Source: Microbacterium forte
Lineage (GTDB): Bacteria > Actinomycetota > Actinomycetes > Actinomycetales > Microbacteriaceae
Assembly: GCF_031885415.1 (NCBI RefSeq)
Contig: NZ_CP116871.1
Location: forward strand, 1,736,001 to 1,800,000
DNA: 64,000 nucleotides
Direction of reading: 5' to 3'
Shown here piece after piece: positions 52,085 to 61,113 of the stretch; position 1 is the stretch's first letter, and each line of letters starts with the position of its first letter. The notes below the pieces were generated by a model. The model made no database searches. It saw only the letters and a list, made by a program, of their open reading frames with translations, and had not been told where the DNA came from. A program made the translations under genes and the position numbers.

Positions 52085-53860
52085 TCATCTCATGCCGTTC
52101 TGCACCAGGTGCAACCGAGCGTATCGTCCGTCTGCGGCGAGCAGCTCGTCGTGCGAACCCTGCTCGACGATGCGTCCGCGTTCGAGCACGACGATGCGGT
52201 CGGCCTGGCGGATCGTCGACAGGCGGTGCGCGACCACGAGCGTCGTGCGACCGCGCATGAGCCTTTCGAGCGCCTCCTTGACGAGCCCTTCGGACTCGGG
52301 GTCGAGGGCGCTCGTCGCCTCATCGAGCAGCAGGATCCGCGGGTCGCGCACGAGGGCGCGGGCGATCGCCAGCCGCTGCCGCTGACCACCCGAGAGGCGC
52401 GCGCCTCGCTCGCCGACGACGGTGTGCCACCCCTGCGGCTGCTCGTTCACGAACTCCCACGCGTTGGCATCTCGCAGAGCCCGTTCCACCCGATCCGGCG
52501 TGACATCCGGCATGCCGTAGGCGATGTTGTCGAAGACCGAGCCCTCGAACAGCACCGACTCCTGAGGGACGACCGAGATCGATCGGCGCACTGTCCGCAG
52601 GTCGAGCTCCTGCATGTCCTGACCGTCGAGCCTGATGCGACCGCTCGTGGGTCGGACGAACCCGAGCACGAGGTTGAGGAGCGTCGACTTCCCAGATCCC
52701 GACGACCCGACGAACGCGACCGTCTCGCCGGGAGCGATGCGCAGATCGATCTCGAACAGGGCGTCATCGTCGGCATCCGCATACCGGTGGCTGGCCGCAT
52801 CCAGCACGATCTCGCCCGCCACCTTCGAGACCATGCGCTTGCCGGAGTTCTGCTCGACGTCGGGCTCCTGCAGCACCTCGGCGATCGAGCGCACCGACTC
52901 GAGGCCGCGGGCTCCGACCGGAATGAGCATCAGCAGCTGGGTGAGCCCGCCGGTCAACAGGGTGAAGTAGCTCGAGAGCATCACGACCTCGCCGGGCGTG
53001 ATCGGCAGGAAGCCGGTGAGCGCGCACACGGCCGCGAGCATGAGGCAGGCGACGCCGAGCAGCTGCATCGCCACCCACGAGATCGACGCCACTCTGCCGT
53101 TCAGCAGGTCGAGGTCGAGGCCCGCCTTGCGGACTCCGTCTGCACCGCCCGCGACACGGCTGATCGCCGTCTCCTCGAGTCCGTGAGCGCGGGTCACCGG
53201 GATCAGCGACGCCATCTCGCCGACCCGGGCAGACAGCGTCTCGATCTCGCGACGGAAGACCTCGTTGCGACTCTGCGAGCGATTGCGCATGCCATAGCGG
53301 ATGCCGATGGCGATCGGCACGGCGAGGGCGTAGACGGGAAGGAACTGCGGCACCGTGATCGCCGTCATCCCGAGTGCACCGAGCATCACCATGGTCGATG
53401 ACAGCAGCGGATGCGTGACCTGCTGCAGCATCAGCTCGACGTTCTCGACGTCGCGCACGACCTTCGTCTGCACGATCGACGAGCTCATCCGCGTGTGATA
53501 TCCGATCGAGAGACTCTGCAGTCGGGCGGTGAGGGCGTTGCGCAGGTCGGCGCCGAGGTCTCGCACCACGGTCATGAAGTTGCGCGTGTAGATGATGTGG
53601 TTGGGGTAGTTCTGCAGCAGGAGCACCGCGGCGAGCGCGAACCACCACAGCACCTCGGTCACCTCGCCGTCGCTCGCCACCACGTCGATGATCGCCGCGG
53701 TGATCACCGGCAGGAACCAGAGCGGAATCTCCTTGATCGCGAACGCGGTGATCGCGAAGGTCAGCCGCCAGGGCCGGCGGGCGATGAGGCGCAGCACAGA
53801 GCGAGTCGGGTGATTCCCATCGATGAGCGCGGTCGGGTGGGAAAGCGCTTTCTGTGCCAT
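52085..53860 (-). CDS. ABC exporter, fused membrane and ATP-binding domains (591 aa)
   Basis: Half-transporter of the type I exporter family. About six spans lie in residues 30-320, then an ATPase domain with Walker A GSSGSGKST, the Q-loop in VVPQESVLFEGS, signature LSGGQRQRLA, Walker B ILLLDEATSALD and the H-loop in VVAHRLST. It may work as a homodimer, since no partner gene is adjacent. The -10 TACGAT ends six bases before the ATG with no Shine-Dalgarno, so the mRNA is probably leaderless, and a palindrome overlaps codons 3-7. The position upstream of a sugar locus suggests co-regulation, but the substrate is unknown. Confidence 0.93.
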   Translation of the reverse strand: MAQKALSHPTALIDGNHPTRSVLRLIARRPWRLTFAITAFAIKEIPLWFLPVITAAIIDVVASDGEVTEVLWWFALAAVLLLQNYPNHIIYTRNFMTVVRDLGADLRNALTARLQSLSIGYHTRMSSSIVQTKVVRDVENVELMLQQVTHPLLSSTMVMLGALGMTAITVPQFLPVYALAVPIAIGIRYGMRNRSQSRNEVFRREIETLSARVGEMASLIPVTRAHGLEETAISRVAGGADGVRKAGLDLDLLNGRVASISWVAMQLLGVACLMLAAVCALTGFLPITPGEVVMLSSYFTLLTGGLTQLLMLIPVGARGLESVRSIAEVLQEPDVEQNSGKRMVSKVAGEIVLDAASHRYADADDDALFEIDLRIAPGETVAFVGSSGSGKSTLLNLVLGFVRPTSGRIRLDGQDMQELDLRTVRRSISVVPQESVLFEGSVFDNIAYGMPDVTPDRVERALRDANAWEFVNEQPQGWHTVVGERGARLSGGQRQRLAIARALVRDPRILLLDEATSALDPESEGLVKEALERLMRGRTTLVVAHRLSTIRQADRIVVLERGRIVEQGSHDELLAADGRYARLHLVQNGMR

Positions 53861-53872
53861 GGTCCTATCGTA
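53841..53872 (-). promoter_or_regulatory. leaderless promoter and intragenic LacI-type operator of the ABC exporter
   Basis: TACGAT (53872-53867) is followed by six bases and the ATG at 53860. The perfect 12-base palindrome GAAAGCGCTTTC (53841-53852) covers codons 3-7, about nine bases into the transcript. It resembles the LacI operators at 5961 and 6026. The -35 region is poor. Confidence 0.6.
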
Positions 53873-53924
53873 GAGTCACCGCACCTCTCACGGAAGCGCG
53901 ACCCCCGAATCGGCAGGAGCACAC

Positions 53925-54890
53925 ATGACCTTCGACGCAGCATTCGATTGGGCGCGCCGTCACGTGCAGGCGGAACACCTGCCGACAGCGGTGCTCGGCA
54001 TGGCGACCGCCGACGGGATCGTCGACCTCGAGGGATTCGGGGCAGCGACCGATGCCGTGTACCCGCTGTTCTCGATCACCAAGGTGCTCACCGGCATCAC
54101 CGCGACGAGAGCCATCGAGCGCGGTCTGCTCACACCGGACACTGCCCTCACTGATGCGCTGCCCGATTTCGGATCGTCCCGCGACGACATCGTGCGACTC
54201 CGGCACCTCGCATCGCACACCTCCGGGATCTCCGAGCCCGCCCTCGACACGACTCTGCCGCTGCGCCAGGAGCTGCTCACGAGAGGGCGGGACTTCGCTG
54301 CGGGAACAGCCTCGCGCTACTCGACGATCGCCTTCGAGGGCATCGCCGCGCTGATCGAACACGCGACCGACACGACGTGGGATGCCGGGACCCTCGAGTG
54401 GGCCCACCGCATCGGCGCGATCGGACTGACCCTCGACACCGCGCAGTCGGTCGGCGTCCCTGATGCCGCGGCGGGCGGGCTCGACCTCGATCGGTTCCAC
54501 GCGACGCGTGCGCCCGGCGCGGGGATGCTGGGTCGCGCAGAGGACCTGCTCCATCTCGGCGCCGAACTGCTGCGCATCGGCCGCGGCGAGCGCGACGGCA
54601 TCCTGTCTCCCGCCGGCCTGGCGATGATGCTGCGCCCGCTGACCGGCGACATCCCCCGCCTCGACCCTTACCCCGACGGGCGCGGGCAGGACTGGGGGTT
54701 CACGTTCAACCTGCGCTCGCGGGCGCCCGGGCTCGTCGACCGCGACGTCTACGGCCACGGGGGCTGGGCCGGCACCGAGTTCTGGGTGCACCCCGGTGCG
54801 GGGATCTGCTGGGTGCTGCTCACGAACGCGGCGGTGCGCCCCGGCGTCGACGCCGACGAGCTCGACAACGCGATCGTCGCGGCCCTGTAG
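53925..54890 (+). CDS. serine hydrolase of the beta-lactamase/class C PBP-like family (321 aa)
   Basis: The active-site triad of the family is present: S50-I-T-K53 (SxxK), Y132 in RYSTI (Y-S-T in place of Y-x-N), and H278-G-G in GHGGWAG in place of KTG. No signal peptide is visible, so it is probably cytoplasmic and more likely an esterase or amidase than a true beta-lactamase. AGGAG lies before the ATG. It is divergent from the ABC exporter and directly upstream of the rha operon, which has its own promoter. Confidence 0.9.
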   Translation: MTFDAAFDWARRHVQAEHLPTAVLGMATADGIVDLEGFGAATDAVYPLFSITKVLTGITATRAIERGLLTPDTALTDALPDFGSSRDDIVRLRHLASHTSGISEPALDTTLPLRQELLTRGRDFAAGTASRYSTIAFEGIAALIEHATDTTWDAGTLEWAHRIGAIGLTLDTAQSVGVPDAAAGGLDLDRFHATRAPGAGMLGRAEDLLHLGAELLRIGRGERDGILSPAGLAMMLRPLTGDIPRLDPYPDGRGQDWGFTFNLRSRAPGLVDRDVYGHGGWAGTEFWVHPGAGICWVLLTNAAVRPGVDADELDNAIVAAL

Positions 54891-54904
54891 CCGCCGACCT
54901 TCAC

Positions 54905-54957
54905 TTGACACGGCCATCGGCTCTGTCTAGTGTTGAGACATCGAATGAAACGATTCA
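54905..54957 (+). promoter_or_regulatory. rha operon promoter and operator
   Basis: A perfect -35 TTGACA (54905-54910), an exact 17-base spacer and TAGTGT (54928-54933) predict a start near 54940. Six to 17 bases downstream lies TGAAACGATTCA (54946-54957), a LacI-type dyad with perfect TGAA/TTCA ends. The rhamnose operon is therefore probably repressed by a LacI-family protein; none is encoded next to it in this window. Confidence 0.75.
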
Positions 54958-54982
54958 AAACCTCGATGAAGAGAGAACACCC

Positions 54983-55375
54983 ATGACCCGCGTCGCGTTC
55001 CAGTTGCAGGTGCGTCCTGAACTGCTCGACGAATACCTCGCCCGTCACTCCCCCGTCTGGCCCGAGATGCTGGCCGAGATCGCGGCCGCAGGCCGACGCA
55101 ACTACTCGCTGTTCCTGGCGGAGGGCGGCACGCTCGTCGGCTACTACGAGACCGACGACGATGCCGCAGCGCAGGCCTACCTCGCCGCATCCCCCGTCGC
55201 CGCGCGCTGGGAGGCCGAGATGGGGCGCTTCTTCGTCGATCTCGAGGGCCGCCCCGACCAGGCAGCCACCGCGCTCACCGAGGTGTTCCACCTCGAAGAC
55301 CAGCTCGCCGACGCCGGCGGCTCCCCCGAACCCGACACCGACAACCGCAACGACACCGAAGGCAGCGCCTCATGA
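54983..55375 (+). CDS. rhaM: L-rhamnose mutarotase (130 aa)
   Basis: Interconverts alpha- and beta-L-rhamnose to supply the isomerase. The family residues are visible: H22 in YLARHSPVWPEM, a Tyr in RRNYSLFL and a Trp in AARWEAEMG. The body ends at EVFHLE, and a tail of about 25 acidic, flexible residues follows that the E. coli enzyme lacks. The ATG at 54983 follows a purine-rich leader (GAAGAGAGAA). The stop overlaps the rhaI start (ATGA). It is the first gene of the rha operon. Confidence 0.95.
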   Translation: MTRVAFQLQVRPELLDEYLARHSPVWPEMLAEIAAAGRRNYSLFLAEGGTLVGYYETDDDAAAQAYLAASPVAARWEAEMGRFFVDLEGRPDQAATALTEVFHLEDQLADAGGSPEPDTDNRNDTEGSAS

Positions 55376-56538
55376 GCATCCTCTCGTCCGACAACCTCGC
55401 CGCTCTCGAGCAGCAGGGCATCGAACTCCCCAGCTGGGCGTTCGGCAACTCCGGCACCCGGTTCAAGGTGTTCGGCACGCCCGGCACGCCGCGCGACCCG
55501 TGGGAGAAGATCGCGGATGCCGCGCAGGTCAACAAGTACACCGCGCTCGCCCCCTCGGTGGCTCTGCACATCCCGTGGGACCTCGTCGACTCGTTCTCCG
55601 ACCTCCGCAAGCACGCCGAAGACCTCGGCGTCACCCTCGGCACGGTCAACTCGAACACATTCCAGGACGACGACTACAAGTTCGGAGCCCTGACCCATGA
55701 GGACCCCACGATCCGTCAGAAGGCGATCGACCACCACCTCGCCTGCATCGATGTGATGGATGCCACGGGCAGCCGCGACCTGAAGATCTGGCTCGCCGAG
55801 GGCTCGAACTACCCGGGCCAGGCAGACCTGCGCGGCCGTCAGGACCGCCTCCAGGAGTCGCTCCAGCAGATCTACGCGCGCCTCGGCGACGACCAGCGCC
55901 TCGTGCTCGAGTACAAGTTCTTCGAGCCGGCTTTCTACCACACCGATGTTCCCGACTGGGGCACGTCGTACGCCCAGGTCTCGTCGCTCGGCGACAAGGC
56001 CATGGTGTGCCTCGACACCGGCCACCACGCCCCCGGCACGAACATCGAGTTCATCGTCATGCAGTTGCTGCGCCTGGGCAAGCTCGGCTCGTTCGACTTC
56101 AACTCGCGCTTCTACGCCGACGACGACCTCATCGTGGGCGCGGCCGACCCGTTCCAGCTGTTCCGCATCCTGTTCGAGGTCGTCCGCGGCGGCGGCCTGA
56201 ACAACCCCGACGTGGCGTTCATGCTCGACCAGTGCCACAACGTCGAAGACAAGATCCCCGGTCAGATCCGCTCGGTGCTCAACGTGCAGGAGATGACGGC
56301 CCGCGCGCTGATCGTCGACCGCGATGCGCTGACCGCCGCGCAGAAGTCGGGCGACGTGCTGGCCGCCAACGCCGTGTTCATGGACGCGTTCTACACCGAT
56401 GTGCGCCCGGCCCTGGCCGAGTGGCGCGAGTCGCGCGGACTCGCCGCCGACCCGATGAAGGCCTACGCCGAGTCGGGCTACCAGCAGAAGATCGCTGCCG
56501 ACCGCGTCGGCGGGGTGCAGGCCGGCTGGGGCGCCTGA
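55372..56538 (+). CDS. rhaI: L-rhamnose isomerase, Pseudomonas/actinobacterial type (388 aa)
   Basis: Metal-dependent TIM-barrel isomerase converting L-rhamnose to L-rhamnulose. Recognisable segments are HIPWDLVDSF, KIWLAEGSNYPGQADLR (conserved W and acids), LEYKFFEPAFYHTDVPDWG with metal-site Glu, CLDTGHHAPGTNIEF with Asp/His ligands, and SFDFNSRFYADDDL. This is the RhaI type related to P. stutzeri L-RhI and distinct from E. coli RhaA. It overlaps rhaM by four bases and is followed by an esterase gene. Confidence 0.96.
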   Translation: MSILSSDNLAALEQQGIELPSWAFGNSGTRFKVFGTPGTPRDPWEKIADAAQVNKYTALAPSVALHIPWDLVDSFSDLRKHAEDLGVTLGTVNSNTFQDDDYKFGALTHEDPTIRQKAIDHHLACIDVMDATGSRDLKIWLAEGSNYPGQADLRGRQDRLQESLQQIYARLGDDQRLVLEYKFFEPAFYHTDVPDWGTSYAQVSSLGDKAMVCLDTGHHAPGTNIEFIVMQLLRLGKLGSFDFNSRFYADDDLIVGAADPFQLFRILFEVVRGGGLNNPDVAFMLDQCHNVEDKIPGQIRSVLNVQEMTARALIVDRDALTAAQKSGDVLAANAVFMDAFYTDVRPALAEWRESRGLAADPMKAYAESGYQQKIAADRVGGVQAGWGA

Positions 56539-56614
56539 GCGCGCATCCTGACTCGTCGGGGTGCGGGAGCCGATCCCCGCGCCCCGACGTCCCATCGACA
56601 GAACGGATGACGCT

Positions 56615-57469
56615 GTGAGAGACCAGGTGCTCGACGGTCCGCATGGACCGTTGCGCGTGCGCGTGTACGAGCCGGAGAACCCCGCGGGGCCCGGGCTGGT
56701 CTGGGTGCACGGCGGCGGATTCGCCGCGGGCGAGATCGACATGCCCGAAGCCGACTGGGTCGCGCGGAGCTTCGCCGATCGCGGCATCGTCGTGGTCTCG
56801 GTGGACTACGCCCTCGCTCCGTTCCCTCGTGTCTGGGCCGCTGCGGCGGACGCACCCGAACGCGAAGGCGTGCACTACCCCGTCGCCTCCGACGAAGTGG
56901 AGCACGCGTTCCGATGGGCAGTCGCCTCCGATCTCGCGGAAGGCCCGTGGTCGATCGGCGGTGCGAGTGCCGGCGGCAACCTCGCGACCGGTGCGGCACT
57001 CCGTCTCAGCCATGGCGCAGGCCCTTTCGCGGCACTCGCAGTGCTCGCCTACCCGACGCTGCATGCCGTGCAGGGCACACCGGATGCTGCACTTCGCGCC
57101 GCACTCGATGCCGACCCCGAGGCCGACACCTTCGGCCCTGAAGCCGTGCGTGGAATGTATGAGAACTATCTCGGAGGCCCGGTCTCGGCTGCCGAGGTCT
57201 ACGCCGTTCCGGGCACGGCATCCCCCGCTCAGCTCTCGCACTTCCCCGCCACGATCATGATCAACGGCGAGGTCGACGAGCTCCGCGTCTCGGGCGAGGC
57301 GTTCGGCGCCTTGCTGCGCGACGCCGGCATCGCCCTCGACATCTCCACCGAGCCGAACACCCGCCACGGCCACCTCAACCAGCCAGAACTCGCGGCGGCG
57401 ACCGCATCGATCGATCGCTTCGCCGCCCGCATCCTCGCCACGTCCTCCGAGCACAAGGAACAGTCATGA
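56615..57469 (+). CDS. alpha/beta-hydrolase, HSL-type esterase (284 aa)
   Basis: Carboxylesterase-like protein. The oxyanion motif HGGG is in WVHGGGFAAGE, the nucleophile elbow is GGASAGGN, the acid is in INGEVDELR and the His in NTRHGHLNQ. The position between rhaI and the aldolase gene suggests it removes acyl groups (for example acetyl) from rhamnose-containing substrates, but no substrate is shown by the sequence. The start is uncertain: GTG 56615, with GGA upstream, is preferred; GTG 56561 would add 18 residues. Its stop overlaps the next start by four bases. Confidence 0.85.
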   Translation: MRDQVLDGPHGPLRVRVYEPENPAGPGLVWVHGGGFAAGEIDMPEADWVARSFADRGIVVVSVDYALAPFPRVWAAAADAPEREGVHYPVASDEVEHAFRWAVASDLAEGPWSIGGASAGGNLATGAALRLSHGAGPFAALAVLAYPTLHAVQGTPDAALRAALDADPEADTFGPEAVRGMYENYLGGPVSAAEVYAVPGTASPAQLSHFPATIMINGEVDELRVSGEAFGALLRDAGIALDISTEPNTRHGHLNQPELAAATASIDRFAARILATSSEHKEQS

Positions 57470-59502
57470 CCAACCCCACCGCCGCCGCCCTCATCGAGCG
57501 GTCGAACCGCCTGGGCGCCGATCCCAAGAACACCAACTACGCGGGCGGCAACACGTCGGCCAAGGGCACCGAGACCGACCCGGTCACGGGCCAGCCGGTC
57601 GAGCTGATGTGGGTCAAGGGATCGGGCGGAGACCTGGGGACCCTCACGGAGCAGGGCCTGGCTGTGCTGCGCCTCGACCGCATGCGCGCGCTCGTCGACG
57701 TCTACCCCGGCCTCGACCGAGAAGACGAGATGGTCGCCGCGTTCGACTACTGCCTGCACGGCAAGGGCGGCGCCGCCCCGTCGATCGACACCGCGATGCA
57801 CGGCCTCGTCGATGCCGCACACGTCGACCACCTGCACCCCGACTCGGGCATCGCGATCGCCACCGCCGCCGACGGCGAAGAGCTGACCGCGAAGATCTTC
57901 GGCGACAAGGTCGTGTGGGTGCCGTGGCGTCGCCCGGGCTTCCAGCTCGGACTCGACATCGCCGCGATCAAGGCGAAGAACCCGCAGGCGATCGGCACCA
58001 TTCTGGGCGGACACGGCATCACGGCCTGGGGTGACACGTCGGAGGAGGCCGAGGCCAACTCGCTGTGGATCATCGACACCGCCGCCGCCTACATCGAGGC
58101 CAACGGCAAGGCCGACCCGTTCGGCGGTGTCCGTGCCGGCTTCGAGGCCCTCCCCGAAACCGAGCGCCGTGAGCGCGCCGCCGCCCTCGCCGGCACCATC
58201 CGCGGCATCGCGTCGACCGACAAGCCGATGGTCGGCCACTTCGCCGACTCCGACGTCGTGCTCGACTTCCTCGCCTCCGACCGGGCCCCCGAGCTCGCCG
58301 CTCTCGGCACCAGCTGCCCCGACCACTTCCTGCGCACCAAGGTCAAGCCGCTGATCCTCGACCTGCCCGTCACGGCATCCCTCGACGAGCAGATCGCCCG
58401 CCTGCACGAGCTGCACACCGAGTACCGCGCCGACTACCAGGCCTACTACGACGCGCACGCGACGGCCGAGTCTCCGGCGATCCGCGGCGCCGACCCGCTC
58501 ATCGTGCTCGTTCCCGGCATCGGCATGTTCTCGTACGGGGCGAACAAGCAGACCGCCCGCGTCGCCGGCGAGTTCTACGTCAACGCGATCAACGTCATGC
58601 GCGGGGCCGAGGCGCTGTCGACCTACTCCCCCATCTCCGACGCCGAGAAGTTCGACATCGAGTACTGGGCGCTCGAAGAGGCGAAGCTGCAGCGCATGCC
58701 GAAGCCGAAGTCGCACCAGGGCCGCATCGCGTTCGTCACCGGGGCTGCCAGCGGCATCGGCAAGGCCATCGCCACCCGCCTCGCGGCCGAGGGCGCCTGC
58801 GTCGTCATCGCCGACCTCGACCTCGAGAAGGCCCAGGCCGCCGCGGCCGAGCTCGGCAACACCGACGTCGCTATCGGCGTCGCGGCGAACGTCGCCGACG
58901 CCGATGCGATCCAGGCCGCGCTGAACGACGCCGTGCTCGCGTTCGGCGGCGTCGACCTCGTCGTCAACAACGCCGGACTCTCACTGTCGAAGCCGCTGCT
59001 CGAGACCACCGAGAAGGACTGGGACCTGCAGCACGACGTCATGGCCAAGGGCTCGTTCCTCGTGTCGAAGGCGGCAGCCCGCGTGCTGATCGACCAGAAG
59101 CTCGGCGGAGACATCATCTACATCTCGTCGAAGAACTCCGTCTTCGCCGGCCCGAACAACATCGCCTACTCGGCGACCAAGGCCGACCAGGCCCACCAGG
59201 TGCGACTGCTCGCCGTCGAGCTCGGCGAGTTCGGCATCCGCGTCAACGGCATCAACCCCGACGGCGTCGTGCGCGGCTCTGGCATCTTCGCCTCGGGCTG
59301 GGGCGCGAACCGCGCCGCGACCTACGGCGTCGCCGAGGAGGACCTCGGTCAGTTCTACGCCAACCGCACGATCCTCAAGCGCGAGGTCGTTCCCGAGAAC
59401 GTCGCGGATGCCGTCTATGTGCTGACGGGCCCCGAGCTCAGCCGCACGACCGGTCTGCACATCCCGGTCGACTCCGGCGTCGCCGCGGCGTTCCTGCGAT
59501 GA
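57466..59502 (+). CDS. rhaD: bifunctional rhamnulose-1-phosphate aldolase / short-chain dehydrogenase (678 aa)
   Basis: Fusion enzyme of the RhaD (RhaEW) type. The N-terminal part, to about residue 390, is a class II aldolase (AraD-like) domain with YAGGNTSAKGT and the metal-site His segment HVDHLHPDSGIAI, which splits L-rhamnulose-1-phosphate to DHAP and L-lactaldehyde. The C-terminal part is an SDR with TGAASGIG (425-432) and Y568-S-A-T-K572, which oxidises L-lactaldehyde to lactate or reduces it to propanediol. The ATG overlaps the esterase stop, and the stop overlaps the rhaB start. Confidence 0.96.
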   Translation: MTNPTAAALIERSNRLGADPKNTNYAGGNTSAKGTETDPVTGQPVELMWVKGSGGDLGTLTEQGLAVLRLDRMRALVDVYPGLDREDEMVAAFDYCLHGKGGAAPSIDTAMHGLVDAAHVDHLHPDSGIAIATAADGEELTAKIFGDKVVWVPWRRPGFQLGLDIAAIKAKNPQAIGTILGGHGITAWGDTSEEAEANSLWIIDTAAAYIEANGKADPFGGVRAGFEALPETERRERAAALAGTIRGIASTDKPMVGHFADSDVVLDFLASDRAPELAALGTSCPDHFLRTKVKPLILDLPVTASLDEQIARLHELHTEYRADYQAYYDAHATAESPAIRGADPLIVLVPGIGMFSYGANKQTARVAGEFYVNAINVMRGAEALSTYSPISDAEKFDIEYWALEEAKLQRMPKPKSHQGRIAFVTGAASGIGKAIATRLAAEGACVVIADLDLEKAQAAAAELGNTDVAIGVAANVADADAIQAALNDAVLAFGGVDLVVNNAGLSLSKPLLETTEKDWDLQHDVMAKGSFLVSKAAARVLIDQKLGGDIIYISSKNSVFAGPNNIAYSATKADQAHQVRLLAVELGEFGIRVNGINPDGVVRGSGIFASGWGANRAATYGVAEEDLGQFYANRTILKREVVPENVADAVYVLTGPELSRTTGLHIPVDSGVAAAFLR

Positions 59503-60896
59503 CTGTCCGCGCCGTCGCCGCCGTCGACCTCGGGGCGACCAGCGGTCGCGTCATGATCGGGCGGATCGGCGACGGCCGGCTCGACCTCGAGCTCGTCTCA
59601 CGGTTCCCGAACGGGCCCGTCGAGCGCGAAGACGGACTGCACTGGGACTTCGACGCTCTCTACGAGCATGTCGTCGCGGGCCTCGCCGAGGCCGTTCGTC
59701 GCGAGCCGGGCATCGAGAGCATCGGCATCGATTCGTGGGCCGTCGACTACGGCCTCGTGAAGGACGGCGAGCTTCTCGCTGAGCCGTTCCACTATCGCGA
59801 CGACCGCACCGTGCGCGGCGTCGCGGAGGTGCACGCCGAGGCGCCTTTCGCCGAGCTGTATCAGCGCAACGGGCTGCAGTTCCTGCCGTTCAACACGCTC
59901 TATCAGTACCGCGTCGAGGCGCGTCTCGCCGACGCCGACACGGCGCTGCTGATCCCCGACCTCATCGCCTTCCTGCTCACCGGAACGTCCGTCGCCGAAC
60001 GCACGAATGCCTCGACCACCGGGCTGCTCGGCGTCGAATCGGGCGAGTGGGACAGCGAGCTGGCCGAGCGCCTCGGCATCCCGTCGAGCATCCTGCCGAC
60101 GCTCGTCGATCCGGGCGAGACGATCGGCACCCTGCGACCCGAGCTCGCTGAACGCGTCGGCAAGGAGCTGCCCGTGATCGCGGTCGGCTCGCACGACACG
60201 GCATCCGCCGTCGTCGCCGCTCCGCTGTCGACCCCGCACTCCGCGTACATCTCGTGCGGCACCTGGGGCTTGGTCGGCGTCGAGCTGACCGAACCGGTGC
60301 TGACGGATGCTGCGCGCGGGGCCAACTTCACGCACGAGCTCGGCGTCGACGGCCGCTACCGGTTCCTGCACAACGTCACCGGGCTCTGGCTGCTCAGCGA
60401 GACCGTGCGCGCGTGGGAGACGGAAGACGGAACGTCGATCGACCTGTCCGAGCTGCTGACGGCGGCATCCGCGGTCACGGGCGACGTGCCGATCTTCGAC
60501 GCCGACGACTCCTCGCTCAGCGCACCGGGAGACATGCCCGCGCGCATCGCGGCGCTGCTCGGGTCAGAAGCGCCGTCATCGAGGCCCGCGTTCGCACGGT
60601 CGATCGTCGAGTCGATCGCCACGGCATTCGCGGGTGCCGTGCAGACGGCATCCGATCTGTCACGGCGCGAGCTCGACAGCATCCACCTGGTCGGAGGCGG
60701 CTCGCTGAACCGCCTGCTGTGCCAGGCGACGGCCGATCGCACCGGTCTTCCCGTGCTCGCGGGCCCCGTCGAGGCGACCGCTCTCGGCAACGTGCTCGTG
60801 CAGGCGCGCGCTCTGGGCGCCGCTCCCGACTCCCTCGAGGAGCTGCGAGCACTCGTCGCCGCGACCCACGAGCCCGAGCGCTTCGACCCGCGCTGA
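59499..60896 (+). CDS. rhaB: rhamnulokinase (465 aa)
   Basis: FGGY-family kinase phosphorylating L-rhamnulose at O-1. It starts AVDLGATSGRVMIGRI, the phosphate-binding turn. The segment HWDFDALYEHV, the sugar-site SIGIDSWAVDYGL, the catalytic Asp in GSHDTASAVVAAP and the nucleotide-binding HLVGGGSLNRLLCQATAD are all typical of RhaB. It is the last gene of the operon and overlaps the aldolase gene by four bases. A 19-base-pair hairpin lies downstream. Confidence 0.97.
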   Translation: MTVRAVAAVDLGATSGRVMIGRIGDGRLDLELVSRFPNGPVEREDGLHWDFDALYEHVVAGLAEAVRREPGIESIGIDSWAVDYGLVKDGELLAEPFHYRDDRTVRGVAEVHAEAPFAELYQRNGLQFLPFNTLYQYRVEARLADADTALLIPDLIAFLLTGTSVAERTNASTTGLLGVESGEWDSELAERLGIPSSILPTLVDPGETIGTLRPELAERVGKELPVIAVGSHDTASAVVAAPLSTPHSAYISCGTWGLVGVELTEPVLTDAARGANFTHELGVDGRYRFLHNVTGLWLLSETVRAWETEDGTSIDLSELLTAASAVTGDVPIFDADDSSLSAPGDMPARIAALLGSEAPSSRPAFARSIVESIATAFAGAVQTASDLSRRELDSIHLVGGGSLNRLLCQATADRTGLPVLAGPVEATALGNVLVQARALGAAPDSLEELRALVAATHEPERFDPR

Positions 60897-60951
60897 CCCG
60901 CTCGCACCTCTCGGGCGGCTGACGCCACTGTGCGCAGTCGGCTGCCCGGAT

Positions 60952-60995
60952 CACGGATGGATGCCGAGAACACCCTTTCTCGGCATCCATCCGTG
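60952..60995. terminator. perfect 19-base-pair hairpin after rhaB
   Basis: CACGGATGGATGCCGAGAA (60952-60970) pairs with TTCTCGGCATCCATCCGTG (60977-60995) around a six-base loop. It lies between the convergent rhaB and rhaS genes and can stop transcription from the plus strand. The length of perfect pairing is exceptional for the window. Confidence 0.8.
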
Positions 60996-61072
60996 CTTCG
61001 GCATGCACGTGTGTCGCGCGGGACACTCGCAGGACGGGCGGAGAGCTGCGCCCTGCCCCCGGACACTCGAAA

Positions 61073-61100
61073 GGGGCGCCGGGCCGAAGCCCGACGCCCC
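61073..61100 (-). terminator. terminator of the rhamnose transporter operon
   Basis: A stem of GGGGCG/CGCCCC and CGGGC/GCCCG with one C-A mismatch, starting 13 bases after the rhaS stop. Read on the minus strand, the loop is TTCG closed by C-G, a stable UUCG tetraloop, and a short TTT follows the stem. Confidence 0.8.
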
Positions 61101-61113
61101 CGACGAACCCGAC

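Noticed and set aside
54299-54890. Annotating the serine hydrolase as a beta-lactamase
   Set aside because: There is no signal peptide, the YxN motif is YST and the KTG motif is HGG, so antibiotic hydrolysis is not supported.
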